Source: Haliotis asinina
Taxonomy: Eukaryota; Mollusca; Gastropoda; Lepetellida; Haliotidae
Assembly: GCF_037392515.1 (NCBI RefSeq)
Contig: NC_090285.1
Coordinates: 1,739,501-1,803,500 of the forward strand
Length of the DNA stretch: 64,000 nucleotides
Direction: 5' to 3'
Shown here: positions 49,862 to 60,955 of the stretch, piece by piece
Numbering within the stretch: the first letter of the stretch is position 1
Layout: each line of letters begins with the position of its first letter
Position numbers and translations under genes: made by a program
Notes under the pieces: generated by a model
Database searches by the model: none
What the model was told of the DNA's origin: nothing
Seen by the model: only the letters and a program-made list of their open reading frames with translations

Positions 49862-49980
49862 CTAGGGATAACAACTTATTCTAGTGTAAATGATTTTGTT
49901 TGACAACGGTATATGAATCCATGCTGAAACGATGTATCACGTACAATAAAAGAAGTTGTTATCCATAAAGAATCTTACTT
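49862..49980. mobile_element. Short foldback MITE
   Basis: GGATAACAACTTATT at the left and AAGAAGTTGTTATCC at the right are inverted. The centre contains TTTGACAACGGTAT. The end sequence GAAGTTGTTATCCATAA is shared with the element at 59966-60515. Confidence 0.65.
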
Positions 49981-50530
49981 TCTTGTGACTAACCATACTT
50001 ATAAAAGGCCCATCAAGCTGATGATCTTTCTGTACACACAATGAGCCCTCAGCGTATCAGCAAATGAACCAGTCAATAGGAAGTCGTCGTTACACTTGAG
50101 TGCACAGCCACCCGCTATGACTGGGTTTGGTCTCCCGAGGGCTTCGTTTCGAGGGAAGTAAGCCCAAGTACAAAATATGGCACTTTTGAATCGCGAATGT
50201 ACGCTTATAATTTTGTTTATTTGTTTTTTAACAAGCAGCCATTAGATGTCATGGATAAGTGATAATTGTGTTTTAATTATGTTTGATTTTTTTATTGCCT
50301 GTGACCTTTAACACACTGTCACTAGATAATTTCGTTATACTTCTTTTATATGTTTTATGAAAATATTTGTTAATTACATAGCTTATGTCCTTGTTTACCA
50401 CACGCTTTGCTGTTAACACTGACACCAGACATATTTGCTATATTAAACTTTATTTCTCTGTACTACTGGAGAAGTCCTATAGCTTTTGTACATACTGTAC
50501 ATGAATTGTAATCTGTACCAACATCCGAGG
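49980..50530. other. Intergenic stretch, nothing recognised
   Basis: AT-rich sequence between the foldback MITE and a tRNA-like head; no gene or repeat is identified. Confidence 0.35.
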
Positions 50531-50605
50531 ACCCGAGCGGGGGTGGAACCTAAGACCTTCTGTTCTCTTGCTAGACGCTCTAACCATAGAAGGAAGTAAA
50601 CCTAC
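50530..50605 (-). repeat. tRNA-derived SINE head
   Basis: On the minus strand, CTATGGTTAGAGCGTCTAGC (A-box type) and TTAGGTTCCACCCC (B-box type) have tRNA-like spacing. No acceptor-stem pairing is found, so it is not called as a tRNA. Confidence 0.5.
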
Positions 50606-51104
50606 CTGCCCTAACAGTAGTGAGTGATACACCAGTTATGCATGAGAATTTTATAATGTCAAATGAAATCAAATTCAATCTGAAGTGTATAATAGATGAG
50701 TCGGAACACGCAGGTCAAAAGAAAGAGGTTAGCAGTTGTGTTTATGTTTCGTTTGCGAAGTGTGTCAGAACTGAGGTGATATCAAAACTACACACAGTGT
50801 ATCAAATGACGGAGCTGAACAGTGAAAGCGAATTTGAAAATGACCTTGGTGGACTGATAATCTTACGTCACTGTGGAGTGATATGTGTAGAGCTGAGAGA
50901 GAATTCAGTTAGGGAAAACGTCCAATGAAACTTCTGCATAAGGATGTCTGTGTGAAGATAACAAAGTGTTGTGACAGATATGTGCCGAAAGCTAAACAAC
51001 ACACAAGGAAGACAGAAGATGATATTGAAAGACGTAAGAAGAGATAGAAGACGTCTTCCGGTAATATCAGGAATAAGAAATCCAGTTTATGGATAACAAT
51101 AGTC

Positions 51105-51435
51105 AGAGACCGAATTAGAGTGGAACAGTAACCAGAGACCGAGATAGGGTGGAACAGTAACCAGAGACCCATTTAAAGTGGAACAATAGCCAGGGACCGA
51201 GATAAGGTGGAACTATAGCCAGAGACCGAGATAGATTGGAACAATAGCCAGAGACCGAGGTAAAGTGAAACAATAGCCAAAGACCGGGATAGAATGGAAC
51301 AATAGCCAGAGACTGAGATAGAATGGAACAATAGCCAGAGACCGAGATAGAATGGAACAATAGCCAAAGACCGAGATAGAATGGAACAATAGCCACAGAC
51401 CGAGAAAGGGTGGAACAATAGTCACAGACCGAGCT
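51105..51435. repeat. 29-bp minisatellite, about 11-12 units
   Basis: Units of AACAATAGCCAGAGACCGAG plus ATAGAATGG with small variants. Minus-strand frames through it repeat (S-L-A-I-V-P-F..) and are not genes. Confidence 0.9.
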
Positions 51436-51439
51436 GCAG

Positions 51440-52120
51440 TTTTAGAAACGTGGAAGGATGCACAGAGAAGACTCAATGGACTATACACCCCATGGATCGT
51501 TGTGAAGTTAGATCTCAAACAAGATTGTCTTTTACCATCGCTTTTATTTAGTCTGTATGTGAACGATCTGATTGTCAAGGTAAATACCATGTCACTAGGT
51601 GTCTCGGCCGCGAAAACATCAGTCTGGTTGCGTGTGCAGATGCAGGAATGCAGGAAAGTCAAACTTAATCAGCTTCAGAAATTCATCAGTATTCGAATAT
51701 CGGGCGAATGTCATCGAAATTGTTGATAAGTATAATCATTTGTGTTAACGCTTGAAGTACAGACGAATGGGCAATCTAAAGCACGTTCGGCTGACAGCGC
51801 AAGGTTATCGGATGGATGCAGTACAACGTATCCAGTACACTGTACGAATCTATGGTATGGGCAACAATGCAGTATGGATCAACTGACTGGAGAACATATC
51901 ATATCAGCTGTATCAACACAGTCCAGAACAAGGCTATGCAAGTTTTCATAGGATACAGAATAAGTCTGTATCTGGAGACATGATATGGATAACCCCAACA
52001 GTCTATATCCTAGTTCTACAAACATTGCAACTCCCTCCTACATCGACTAGCAAGAAAAGTATTGATGTGGGGCCAATTACACTGCCTGTGTAATGTTACT
52101 AAGTAAAGAGCGCGAAGTTT
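51440..52120 (+). mobile_element. Non-LTR reverse transcriptase remnant
   Basis: From about 51502 the frame reads KLDLKQDCLLPSLLFSLYVN then DLIVKV, the motif preceding the catalytic YADD region in LINE RTs (LxQGxxLSPLLFxLYxNDL). Shifted frames further on give YHISCINTVQNKAMQVFIGY, the typical region after RT in mollusc LINEs. The YADD motif itself is not recognisable. Old, multiply broken copy, different from the LINE at 53638. Confidence 0.6.
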
Positions 52121-52309
52121 TGAACAGCTTTTCTTGCACGGAGACCAAAAATACAAACAGATTTTGACTCGAAATTTAATGTTTATGAACCTAAGCAACT
52201 GCAAAAACATGTGTGTCAAAATACAAATCTGTCAAAAAACATTCTTATCTTCACACACATACACATCCTTATGTAGACATTTCATTGGACCGTTTCCCAT
52301 ATTTTATTC

Positions 52310-53635
52310 CCCCTCAGCTCTGTACACGTCATTCCACACCGACGTAAGAGTATCAGTCCAACACCTAGGGAACTGGAAACGTTGTTAATGGGAAAGTTAC
52401 TCCGTGTCAGAAGAGTCAGTTTGTTATGTTTGTGTACGACATGCTTGGGGATGTAGATTTGGTCAGAACAACTTCAGATGACGGAACGAGTGAAGACAAA
52501 CGAGCATGGAAGGATGGCAGACTGATTTCAGGTCGAAGACAACAGATTACCCACTTCCCTGTCTTGTGTATCAGAAAGACGTGAATAATTGTTCAGACAG
52601 TTTTTTGTCCAGACACTTGCATGATATGCATTGGAGCTGCATTATTTGAATCAAATGTTAGCTGGCATTGTGATAAGTTAGCTGTTTGTCGCCAGTGATG
52701 CGTGCTCCACTTGGCATTTGGTTCATTATGGGGTGTTTATTTTGGATTCCACAATTTCTTACTTCTTCCTCTGTCACGGCCTCGGGTTTATTTGGTTAGA
52801 TACCTTCTCCATCTCTCTCTAATTGTCATTGTTTTGATATGAGTTCATCAGTATAAAAAACGGGATCAGTCATTCGGGACCTGCCATAATTAACTTGATT
52901 CAAATCTCTATCAAAAGTGGCAAGCACGCTAGGTAATGTAGTTGGTTGATACTCCTCACCTGCAACTTTTCTAGCACTCATGAAAAACTTTATTAAAATT
53001 TCGTTGAGCTCATTGGGAGGAATATTATGAATTTATGTTCATTGTGCGTGGAAGATGCATGTTACTGTTTGTTTCACAATGCGCTTATGTCACAGTCTCA
53101 CTTAACTCCCTAACACTGTATCTGGTATTATTCAGAGGTTTAGTAACACTGATAACACGACCCCTTAGCTGCCCATCTATATGAACGAGACTGTTGACTG
53201 GGATGGGTGAAGCCATCTTGTTGTCATCTACGATTGTGTTAACTTATCAAAATGTACTCGAGAAGTGTGTATTATTCTGGAAATGACATATTGATGAATA
53301 TACTACATGAAAATTTCTTTTGTAACGTTTTGTAGTTTACAGCATTAAGTTGGTTCGTCCTCGTAGTAGCGAGACTGAACATCCGTGGTAGATTTGTAGC
53401 ATAAAGTTTTGAATGAAACAAAGTAGTTCCACATTCCTGTTGGATCATGAAGCTCATGGTGGGATAACTGAGTGACCAGTCAGGTTCGTGTTTAGGTTTA
53501 TTACACGTGTGCATATGGCTTTTATGTACTCGGTCATGTTTCAGTGTCTGAATAATAAACTACGTTTAAGCACATTTGTCTCTCATAACTCCAGGGGTGG
53601 TTCATTGTATGTTACGTTAGTGTATAGCACTTTAT
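52310..53635. other. Intergenic stretch, nothing recognised
   Basis: It lies between the inverted-repeat bounded region and the 3' end of the LINE. No conserved frame is visible. Confidence 0.4.
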
Positions 53636-53737
53636 ATGATAGATAGATCATCTTTATTTCCTCCAGTTGGATGAAGATTACAATGTGCAGTTATGATATA
53701 TTTTACGTTAAATGATTATGATGAATGGGTGTTTCAG

Positions 53738-56700
53738 TCAGGATTGTTCATATACATACAAGTGTTTTAACAAGTGTCGCCATTTCCTTATAAAACGGCT
53801 TACAATAATTATTACGTTTGCCCACACATCCCTCTCTAGTTCCATAATACATTCTATTGGACATCCAACGAGTAGAAATGCAAGAATAACATCGTCATCT
53901 TGATCCCAGATCTTAACAAAAGTATCTACATCTAAAATATCACATATAGAGTTAAAGAGTTCATTTCTGTCATTCATATTAATTGTACGTGACATATACA
54001 CGTGCTTTACAATATCATTGGCGACAGTTTTACAATAACATTCTCTTGAAACTATTTCAGCTGCTCCATAGAATACAAGTCTTGCAAGGTCAGTGAACTG
54101 GTCATTCTTCTCTGTGGCTAGCATCCAGAGATAATGTTCCTTACTGGATCTTATATTAACATATCTTGACAGACTTAGTCTGGAGTTAAGATGGACATAA
54201 AATAGATTGTCTCTATGAGATTTAATGGCATCATTCACGGCCCTGGACCAGCTTTCCTTATTAATAAATTGACTATTATTGATATAGTTTGCTAGCATAT
54301 CGTTTAGGTTATACTTACGTACAAATTGCAGCATATTATATATCGGGGATGTTCTACTACATACGTTGCATGTAGAGCTATCCGAACACATGGATTGGCG
54401 AAGGCGAACTAGTAACATTACTTTAAAAACATAGTTATACTTTGCATTACATAACCTTCCTAACAGGTAGAATGTTCTTTTGTCTGTGTAGTACTGTAGT
54501 GGCATGATCCCAATGGCATCCAGTACAACAATACTGGGAGCACGCTTGTGTAATCCCTGAACCTTTTCACAAAATTGTCGTTGAACAACTTCGAGCATTT
54601 CATACTCTTTAAGAGAAAGTTTGCCCCATACGTTGCATCCATACAGGCCACATGCTAACATTACCCTTTCCCAGATACGTGCTGCAGATATAGGGTTAAG
54701 ACCGCCAAAATGCAATCCATTTTTATGGTTAGTGTTCATGAGCACTCGTAGCTTTTCACATGCAGATTTAGTACGTTCAAGTGATGATTTGCCTGTACTT
54801 ATATATACGCCTGCATATGTCATAGAGTTTTTGTGTGGAACATGCACATCACCAATTGATACATTATTGGTTTTAACGTTATCGTTTAAGCATTCAAAGT
54901 GTAGAACCGCACTCTTGCAGACATTGTATTTTAGCTGCAACATATGAGCATAATTTTCAGCGACATTGAGGAGATTTTGCAGGCCTTTGGTAGAGGAACT
55001 CATAAAAGTAGTGTCGTCAGCAAGAAGTATTCCAGGGCATTTGCCCCATGGCAGGGTTAAACCAGAGTCTGAATTCCCGAGTTCGTATAGGAGATCATTA
55101 ATGAATAATGTGAAGAGCCAGGCTGACATTACTCTACCTTGACCTAGTCCTTGATTCACGGGGAATACATCCGATTTAAATCCCTCAAAGCATACAAATG
55201 ATTTCATGGAGCTATAGGAGAGTCTTAGTATTCTCCATAATATCATACAGTTTAATAAATAACCCATCAAGCCATACCCGATCAAATGCCTTTTCGTTAT
55301 CTAAGAATGCACAATATACAGGCGACATCCTTTTGTTATAATATGCAATATTTTCTTTTAACGTAAGTACGGCTGTTTCAGCACCGTAGTGACGCCTAAA
55401 CCAAAATTGCAGAGGATGGGGGAATTCTGTCTTAGAATCTATCCAGGACTCTATTCTGTTAAGGAGAAGTCTTTCAAAGAGTTTACTTAATACAGACGTC
55501 ATAGTTATTCCCCTATAATTGGCAGGGTCATGTTTTGGTTTACCGTGGCCCTTGTGTATTGGAAGAATTTGTCCTAAAGAAATTGATTTAGGGATGTATT
55601 CAGACGTAATAATGGCATTGAATAGTAAGGCAATATGATGCAACAGCGATCTACCAGCCTTCAGTATGTGCTCATTCACAATACCGTCAGGACCAGGCGA
55701 CTTTCGTACTTTAAGTCGTTTTACTGTATAATGGATTTCGTCTTCAGTGAATGGACATTGTAGAGGCGACCCGGCGTCGTTCTGTATATCATCTGTTGCT
55801 ACAATATTTAAAATTCGATCTTTCACATTCTGGGCATGTACATAGTCACATTTTACATCCGGGCAAGGAGTAGCTAGTGAATGGAAGTAGCGTCCAAACA
55901 GACTGCAAATATCCTTCCCCTTGTAACAAGTTTTAGATTCAGAGGTAAGTTTTTCAGTATTACCCTTGTAGCGTTTGTATCGTTTTGTAATTGTAAAAAA
56001 ATCTTTAACATCTACTTCTGCTGCTTCGTAGATTTCATCAAATCTGTTTTTAGATGACTGCCGTTTTGCATGGCGATGTTTTTTACGAAAGAGTCGTTTA
56101 CTTTGCTTATATTTTGCATACGCAGCATCGTTTTTGTCTCTCACTTTCCCATTTGTAACCCACTGACGTCGACAATTTCGCATTTATTTATGCAGATTAT
56201 TAAGACCATTTTCCTTCCAGTAAGGTTTAAGATAGGGTCTAAAGCGTGTGGAAGGGATACTACCTGCAGCAGAAGCATGTAAGGAGCCTGTGATATAGTC
56301 ACAATAGTACTCTATGTAGTCCCCATTGTTCTCGAAATGAGTAATGTTAATTTCAGTGTCACGAAAGTAGTTTTCTGTTTCGTATCGATACAACATAAGG
56401 TCAGTCTCGCTTGCCTTAGTCCAATTTAAGTTCTCTCCATGACAGTACCCAACATGAGCTGGAAGAAGCATACAGACAAGTATTGGTAGGTGGTCTGAAA
56501 TGTTATATGGAATGCTAGTGTCAATGACATATCCAGTAATACTACTTAGTGAGTCAGTATCTATAAACACATAGTCAATTAATGTTTTTACTTTGTTACA
56601 TGTACTGTGGAAGGTGTATTTGGGCTCATCAAGTGGAACCACAGAGTAGAGGTGGCGTTCAGTGTGCAGTCGTAATAAACACCTAGCCCTGGGTTTCATA

Positions 56701-57216
56701 TTAATACCATGACTGATATCAGTCCCCTAGAAGATAGGTTGGGTATTCTTGAGACAGAATATCATAAAGTTCCATACCATAGTACAGTTGTTCATAGTAC
56801 ACACTGTCTAGAACATTAGTTGAGGGCAGTCTTGTCTCAAGTATGTACACATGACTGGTACAAATGTGCAGTTTGATACACAGTATGTGGCAGCTGTAGT
56901 GGGCGTCGATAAGGGTCACTTTACACCGGTAGCCTTTTCGTACGAACATGGCTATACCTTAATAACCTCGCTGGTGTTGGTTAAAGTCACAGCTGGATTT
57001 AGAATACACATTAAAGTTGTCGTGTAGAGTTTCCATAGACTGTGATGTTTCCATGTCAAGCCAGTGCTCTGTAACCAGCATGACGTCACATATGTCGAGT
57101 CTGTTGCAGAGCTCAGTCGTTCCATGTTTTATACCACGAATGTTCCATGTCGCTAGGTCAAGTAGGGTCATCAGTATACATACATTGATGGTCAGAGTTG
57201 CAAGATGAGCCATCAT
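53738..57216 (-). pseudogene. LINE ORF2: endonuclease plus reverse transcriptase, damaged
   Basis: It would start at the ATG at 57216, two bases after the ORF1 stop (TGACCATG), suggesting coupled translation. Endonuclease landmarks are LLDLATWNIRGIKH, VMLVTEHWL, IDYVFIDTD and ISDHLPILVC. RT landmarks are KSPGPDGIVNEHILKAG, LGQILPIHKG, NYRGITMTSVLSKLFERLL, CAFLDNEKAFDRVW, QGLGQGRVMSAWLFTLFIND and LLADDTTF (the [YF]xDD motif with Leu-Ala-Asp-Asp). Breaks are in-frame stops near 56957, 56716, 56700 and 56184, and one frameshift near 55230. The rest is intact, so the copy is moderately young. It nicks target DNA and reverse-transcribes its RNA in active relatives. Confidence 0.85.
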
Positions 57217-57218
57217 GG

Positions 57219-58235
57219 TCAATACTCACTCTCGCCGCTGTGTTTAGCATTAGAGTACCATGTATTCCGGGGAACCCTTTCTCTGCAGTTCACGTTCTCT
57301 GGCCAGAATGTGTTGTCATCCAATATTATCTTGGCACACTGTACAGGGACTGCAATACGAATGGTATAGGTTGGGTTAGAACCTTCCCAGTGTCGCAGGA
57401 GAGTTATATTCGTAATGGTCACGCCCCGTTCTTTGGCATAGTCAACGATAGCATCTTTCACAATATCAAAAGATTCGTCTGCTTTTACATATGACATCAC
57501 GAGTCTCCTGTTTTTGTATTTAGCCACACCCGTGAAGGATCGTTTCCACTGGTTGTCAAACCGTACAGATCTTGATTGCTGGTGTTTCTTAGGTTGATTA
57601 GATATGTTGTCTTGGGTTAAGGTTGGCTTGTATCTCCTCCTGGCAGTACTTTCCGCTTCTGGCACGTGCTCGTGGGTTGGACTATCGTCAGTAAGAAGTA
57701 CGCTCTCTTCTGGGCTTGGTGGTGGATGGGTAACATCGCATACTGGGACTGTGCTGTTTTGTACTTCACGGTGTGTTACATCATGGTCCAGAGTTGATTG
57801 GTCTTCCGTGATGACTGGCCTTGTTGTGGTCTTCCCACAGCTTGGATTGTTAACTACCTCTGAATAGAGCAGCTTATTTCTGGTATTCGTGCAGTCAATT
57901 TTGCCATCAATTGCACAAGTTGTTTTATTTATCCCATTTATTGTTGAGCTAAGAGTGTCCTTCGTGTCCTTAATGTCAATGTTTTTCTTTTCGATTTCAC
58001 CTTTTAACGTTATGATTTCTGATTTTAATTTGTCAACATTTCCTTTGAGCTTCTGAACTTCACTGTGGTACACTTTGATTTCATCATTCTTATGTTCAAG
58101 GACCATTATCATATCTCGCATATCGCGTTCATAGTTACACTTGAAATCTTCCAAGGTCTCATTAACATCCATGAACTTTTCACACATATATAAATAGATG
58201 CCAGACTTTGACAGCAAATAAAGACAGCAAATCAT
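57219..58235 (-). CDS. LINE ORF1 protein (coiled coil, RRM-like C-terminus)
   Basis: 338 codons from the first ATG at 58235. The second in-frame ATG (MDVNETLEDFKCNYERDMRD) may be the true start since the first 21 residues are hydrophobic. Residues about 22-105 form a heptad-rich coiled coil (LEHKNDEIKVYHSEVQKLKG, IITLKGEIEKKNID). A Pro/Ser/Thr-rich linker follows, then a compact domain (FTGVAKYKNRRLVMSYVKAD, FDIVKDAIVDYAKERGVTIT, TIRIAVPVQCAKIILDD) whose alternation suggests an RRM-like or CTD fold. No CCHC knuckle. In LINEs ORF1p trimerises and binds element RNA. The frame is intact. Confidence 0.75.
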   Translation of the reverse strand: MICCLYLLSKSGIYLYMCEKFMDVNETLEDFKCNYERDMRDMIMVLEHKNDEIKVYHSEVQKLKGNVDKLKSEIITLKGEIEKKNIDIKDTKDTLSSTINGINKTTCAIDGKIDCTNTRNKLLYSEVVNNPSCGKTTTRPVITEDQSTLDHDVTHREVQNSTVPVCDVTHPPPSPEESVLLTDDSPTHEHVPEAESTARRRYKPTLTQDNISNQPKKHQQSRSVRFDNQWKRSFTGVAKYKNRRLVMSYVKADESFDIVKDAIVDYAKERGVTITNITLLRHWEGSNPTYTIRIAVPVQCAKIILDDNTFWPENVNCRERVPRNTWYSNAKHSGESEY

Positions 58236-58269
58236 TCAACAGACAAGTGGAACAAAGGATAGCAAGGAC

Positions 58270-58527
58270 CAGCCCTAAATACTAAGGATCATCAATGATC
58301 AGACACAGAGACAAAGGACCAATAATGGCCAGACATAGAAACAAAGGACCAGCAATGATCAGACCTAGAGGCAAATAACCAGCAATAATCAGGCCCAGAA
58401 ACAAAGGACCAGCAATGGGCAGCCATAGAGACATAGGGCCAACAATGATCAGACAGAGAGACAAAGGACCAGCAATAATCAGACCTAGAGACAAAGGACC
58501 AACAATGATCAGACCTAGAGACAACCG
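58270..58527. repeat. 30-bp minisatellite at the LINE 5' edge, about 8 units
   Basis: Units of AATGATCAGACCTAGAGACA plus AAGGACCAGC. It begins about 40 bases beyond the LINE ORF1 start and ends directly against the Tc1 fragment at 58527. It could be the LINE 5' UTR, which is often made of tandem repeats, or an independent array. Confidence 0.85.
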
Positions 58528-58985
58528 ATGCCAGAGTGATAGTATGGCGAATGCGTTTGGGATTGCATTTCAATGATTGCATTGTTGAAAGAAACTCGTG
58601 GGTGGTCCCAGCAACATGGTGTGGGGTGCAATCTGTCGGAACCAGATTGTTGGCACCATTGTGTTCCACAATCTCTGTCCAGGACGAGAAAATGACGAGA
58701 CAGCTTCCCGCTATATTGACCAAGTCATAAGACCCAACTTTGTATCACATGTTGGACGTCACATAATTACAGTGCCCACACTGCCAGAGAAACACTGACT
58801 TCCTCAGACAACGTGGCATCAAAACCCATCATGGGTAACCACTAGGGCCGGATTTAAGTCCAATAGAACACCTTGTCACGAGATTCAAAGAAGAATGAGT
58901 TACCTCCTACCAGAGCCGACAACTGGGACTGAACTCGATCAAGCATTTGCACCCATGTACCCATGGCCTTATTATCACCCTGGAT
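58527..58985 (+). mobile_element. Tc1/mariner transposase C-terminal fragment
   Basis: It begins DARVIVWRMRLGLHFNDCIV, then WGGPSNMVWGAI-type sequence, IDQVIRPNF, and in a shifted frame IQRRMSYLLPEPTTGTELDQ. These are the second half of a Tc1 transposase. The N-terminal half is absent. At least two frame changes. Confidence 0.75.
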
Positions 58986-59199
58986 GCCGAGTGCTTTTTT
59001 TCTGGCGCAAGTTTGAAAAGTGAACTTTGTGCGAGAATTGCGCTCGCGTGGTCTTGGATCTGCGTACGACTATAAAATTACAGTCGGAAATGTAGAATAT
59101 TTAATTTCCTATTCGTTGGTATAAGTATAACTGCGACTTCCTCAGGGGTTTGAGAAAAAGACACTGCTAAATGTTGTCCAACACTTTTATGAGCGTTAA

Positions 59200-59275
59200 A
59201 AAACAGTAAATTTCTCCGTTTTTTATCGTGCACCAATAAAAGTACTCTGCTACGAATTTTTCAATGTCTCATCTT
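59200..59275 (+). repeat. Dispersed repeat shared with 9735-9805
   Basis: TTTCTCCGTTTTTTATCGTG, CACCAATAAAAG and TTTTTCAA appear in the same order in both places. Confidence 0.7.
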
Positions 59276-60043
59276 TAGGGAAAGTGTGAGCGAAGAAAAT
59301 GAAGCTTGACATTTGAACGACATAAGTGCGTCATACACACAAAATCAAAAACTGTAACTGGATCAACCCATTTCTAGCACCTGAAGAGAGCCTGTGTCAT
59401 CTTGCATCTGGGCAAAATGCCACAGACGAAATAACAGATGATTTGTTGAATGCACACGCAAAAGGAAGTTCAGTTATCAATACATTTGTTGAAGAACGGA
59501 TTAGATGCAAGTGGAAACAAAGACTTCAATGCACCTCTGCCAAGGCAGAGAACTTAAAACCTTTTGCCTCTTTGGACAAGAAAACAAGAAAACCTAGTGG
59601 AAAGCTAGCCTCTTGTTCTTGCAACACCTGACGGTGGTTTGGTGAAAACAGTCAAATCCTCTCTCCTGAGAGAGCTTGAGAAAGATTCTGAACCTGTAAA
59701 TGTAGTACCTTGTGATAGTACATGGATTATAGATGCTATGGCCGTTCTACAGGCACTTAAGCTAGATACAGTTATGACCTACAAGCAGTTGTCACAGCTA
59801 GTCTTGAGCTATATTCTGAGAGGTGTTGGTGTCTCTTCAAGAATTGACTGGGTTGCGGACACATACCCAGCTATTTCAATCAAGAAGGTACAGAGAGAAC
59901 ACAAAACTGCCTCTGCGCAAGGATCGCTGGGGACAACCATTCATTCAAGGAATCAGAAAATCAAATAGGACAAATTGTTATGGATAACAACTTCCTTATT
60001 GCGTGATTGCGACGTTTAGGTACAGATTCTTGTACCGTTGTCA

Positions 60044-60316
60044 GACCCGTGAAAGTCCTGGGGTAGAATAGGCCTTCAGCAACCCATGCTTGCCAGAAAA
60101 GGCAACTATGATTGTCGTAAGAGGCGACTAACGAGATCGGATGGCCAGGCTCGCTGACTTGGCTGACACATGTCATCGGTTCCCAATTGCGCAGATCGAT
60201 GCTCATGTTGTTGGTCACTGGATTGTCTGGTCCAGACTCGATTATTTACATACCGCCGCCATACAGCTGGAATATTGCTGAGTGCAGCGTAAAACTAAAC
60301 TCACTCACTCACTCAC
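60044..60316 (+). mobile_element. Complete SINE with 13-bp target-site duplication
   Basis: It starts GACCCGTGAAAGTCCTGGGG, continues with GTCGTAAGAGGCGACTAACG, CACATGTCATCGGTTCCC and GCTGGAATATTGCTGAGTGC, and ends with CTCA repeats. TGTACCGTTGTCA lies directly before (60031-60043) and after (60317-60329). This is the best reference copy for the family in this window. Confidence 0.92.
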
Positions 60317-60369
60317 TGTACCGTTGTCAAGCAGGAACGATGCATAAAATCCAGAACTTGTATATATAA

Positions 60370-60436
60370 CTTTGTTGTTTTTATTAGTATATATATATAC
60401 TATAGTATAGTATATATACTAATAAAAACAACAAAG
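60370..60436. repeat. AT-rich perfect palindrome, cruciform-prone
   Basis: CTTTGTTGTTTTTATTAGTA at the left is the reverse complement of TACTAATAAAAACAACAAAG at the right, with a TATA-rich centre. Confidence 0.85.
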
Positions 60437-60955
60437 AGATAACATAGTGTACAAAGAAACCACAATTGAAGTTACAAAGAAGTTGTTATCCATAACGATT
60501 TGTCCTATTTGTACACCTCAACTTCTAAAATGCCACTCATACAAGTAATCAGAAAATCGATCATCACAGTTCAAGCGTGAAGTGACAGTTTGGGGTTACA
60601 AAATGGCAAAACCCCAGCTATGCACATGGATGAAACAAACGGACACTGTTTGTAACTAATGGCTTACAGTGTCACCGACTCAGAGTCAATGATTAGAGAA
60701 ACCAGATAACATCGGAAAGCATACATGAGCTGTATTGCAGCTACGAGGGATACTCGCTTACTTCTACATGCAGCGCATGCACCCAGCCATGGTTCTAGCT
60801 CAATTGTACTTAAGTCACCAGACACAGATGTGTCACCAGACACATATTTTATAACGGTATGTGTTATCGGAAACTGGAAATTCACAGACCAACTGAGCAC
60901 ATTCCGCTATGTTAAACCTATCAAGGGTCACAGTGATAACGAGTATCAGACTTAA

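Larger units (their letters stand above)
53638..58240 (-). mobile_element. Near full-length non-LTR retrotransposon (LINE)
   Basis: On the minus strand the order is ORF1 (coiled coil), AP endonuclease and reverse transcriptase, then a short 3' end GGAGGAAATAAAGATGATC followed by TATCTATC-type microsatellite at about 53640-53660. A short simple-repeat tail instead of poly-A is typical of several LINE clades. There is no RNase H domain, no LTR and no zinc-knuckle in ORF1. The clade cannot be fixed by eye. The 5' end abuts a 30-bp satellite at 58270. Confidence 0.85.
59966..60515. mobile_element. Foldback MITE inserted in the PIN-like pseudogene
   Basis: Left end CAAATAGGACAAATTGTTAT then GGATAACAACTTCC; right end AGTTGTTATCCATAACGATT then TGTCCTATTTG, an inverted repeat of about 30 bp. 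AATCAGAAAATC occurs immediately before it and again at about 60539-60550, a likely 12-bp duplication of target sequence. Inside are the GACGTTTAGGTACAGATTC segment and an AT palindrome (60370-60436). A SINE has inserted into it. Confidence 0.75.
59326..60955 (+). pseudogene. Recurrent invertebrate protein, PIN/XPG-like, broken and interrupted
   Basis: Part 1 (59326-59625) begins with NPFLAPEESLCHLASGQNAT and EITDDLLNAHAKGSSVINTF. Part 2, one frame over (about 59616-59966), reads ATPDGGLVKTVKSSLLRELE, DSTWIIDAMAVLQALK and RIDWVADTYPAISIK. An insertion occupies 59967-60537. After it, weak frames lead to ATRDTRLLLHAAHA and IVLKSPDTDVSPD at about 60730-60835. I recall this protein (EADTRLLLHA..SPDTDV) as a many-copy uncharacterised family in mollusc and cnidarian genomes. 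The IDAMAVLQ start and the acidic EADT/SPDTDV pair resemble FEN1/XPG PIN nucleases, which is inference. Frameshift at about 59616 plus the insertion make this copy dead. Confidence 0.6.

Noticed and set aside
50620-50928. 102-codon plus-strand frame
   Set aside because: It has an ordinary amino-acid composition, but no family resemblance and no splice or transcript signals, so it was left out as a gene.
53738-58240. Endogenous retrovirus or LTR element
   Set aside because: The order ORF1, AP endonuclease, RT without protease, integrase, RNase H or LTRs identifies a plain LINE.
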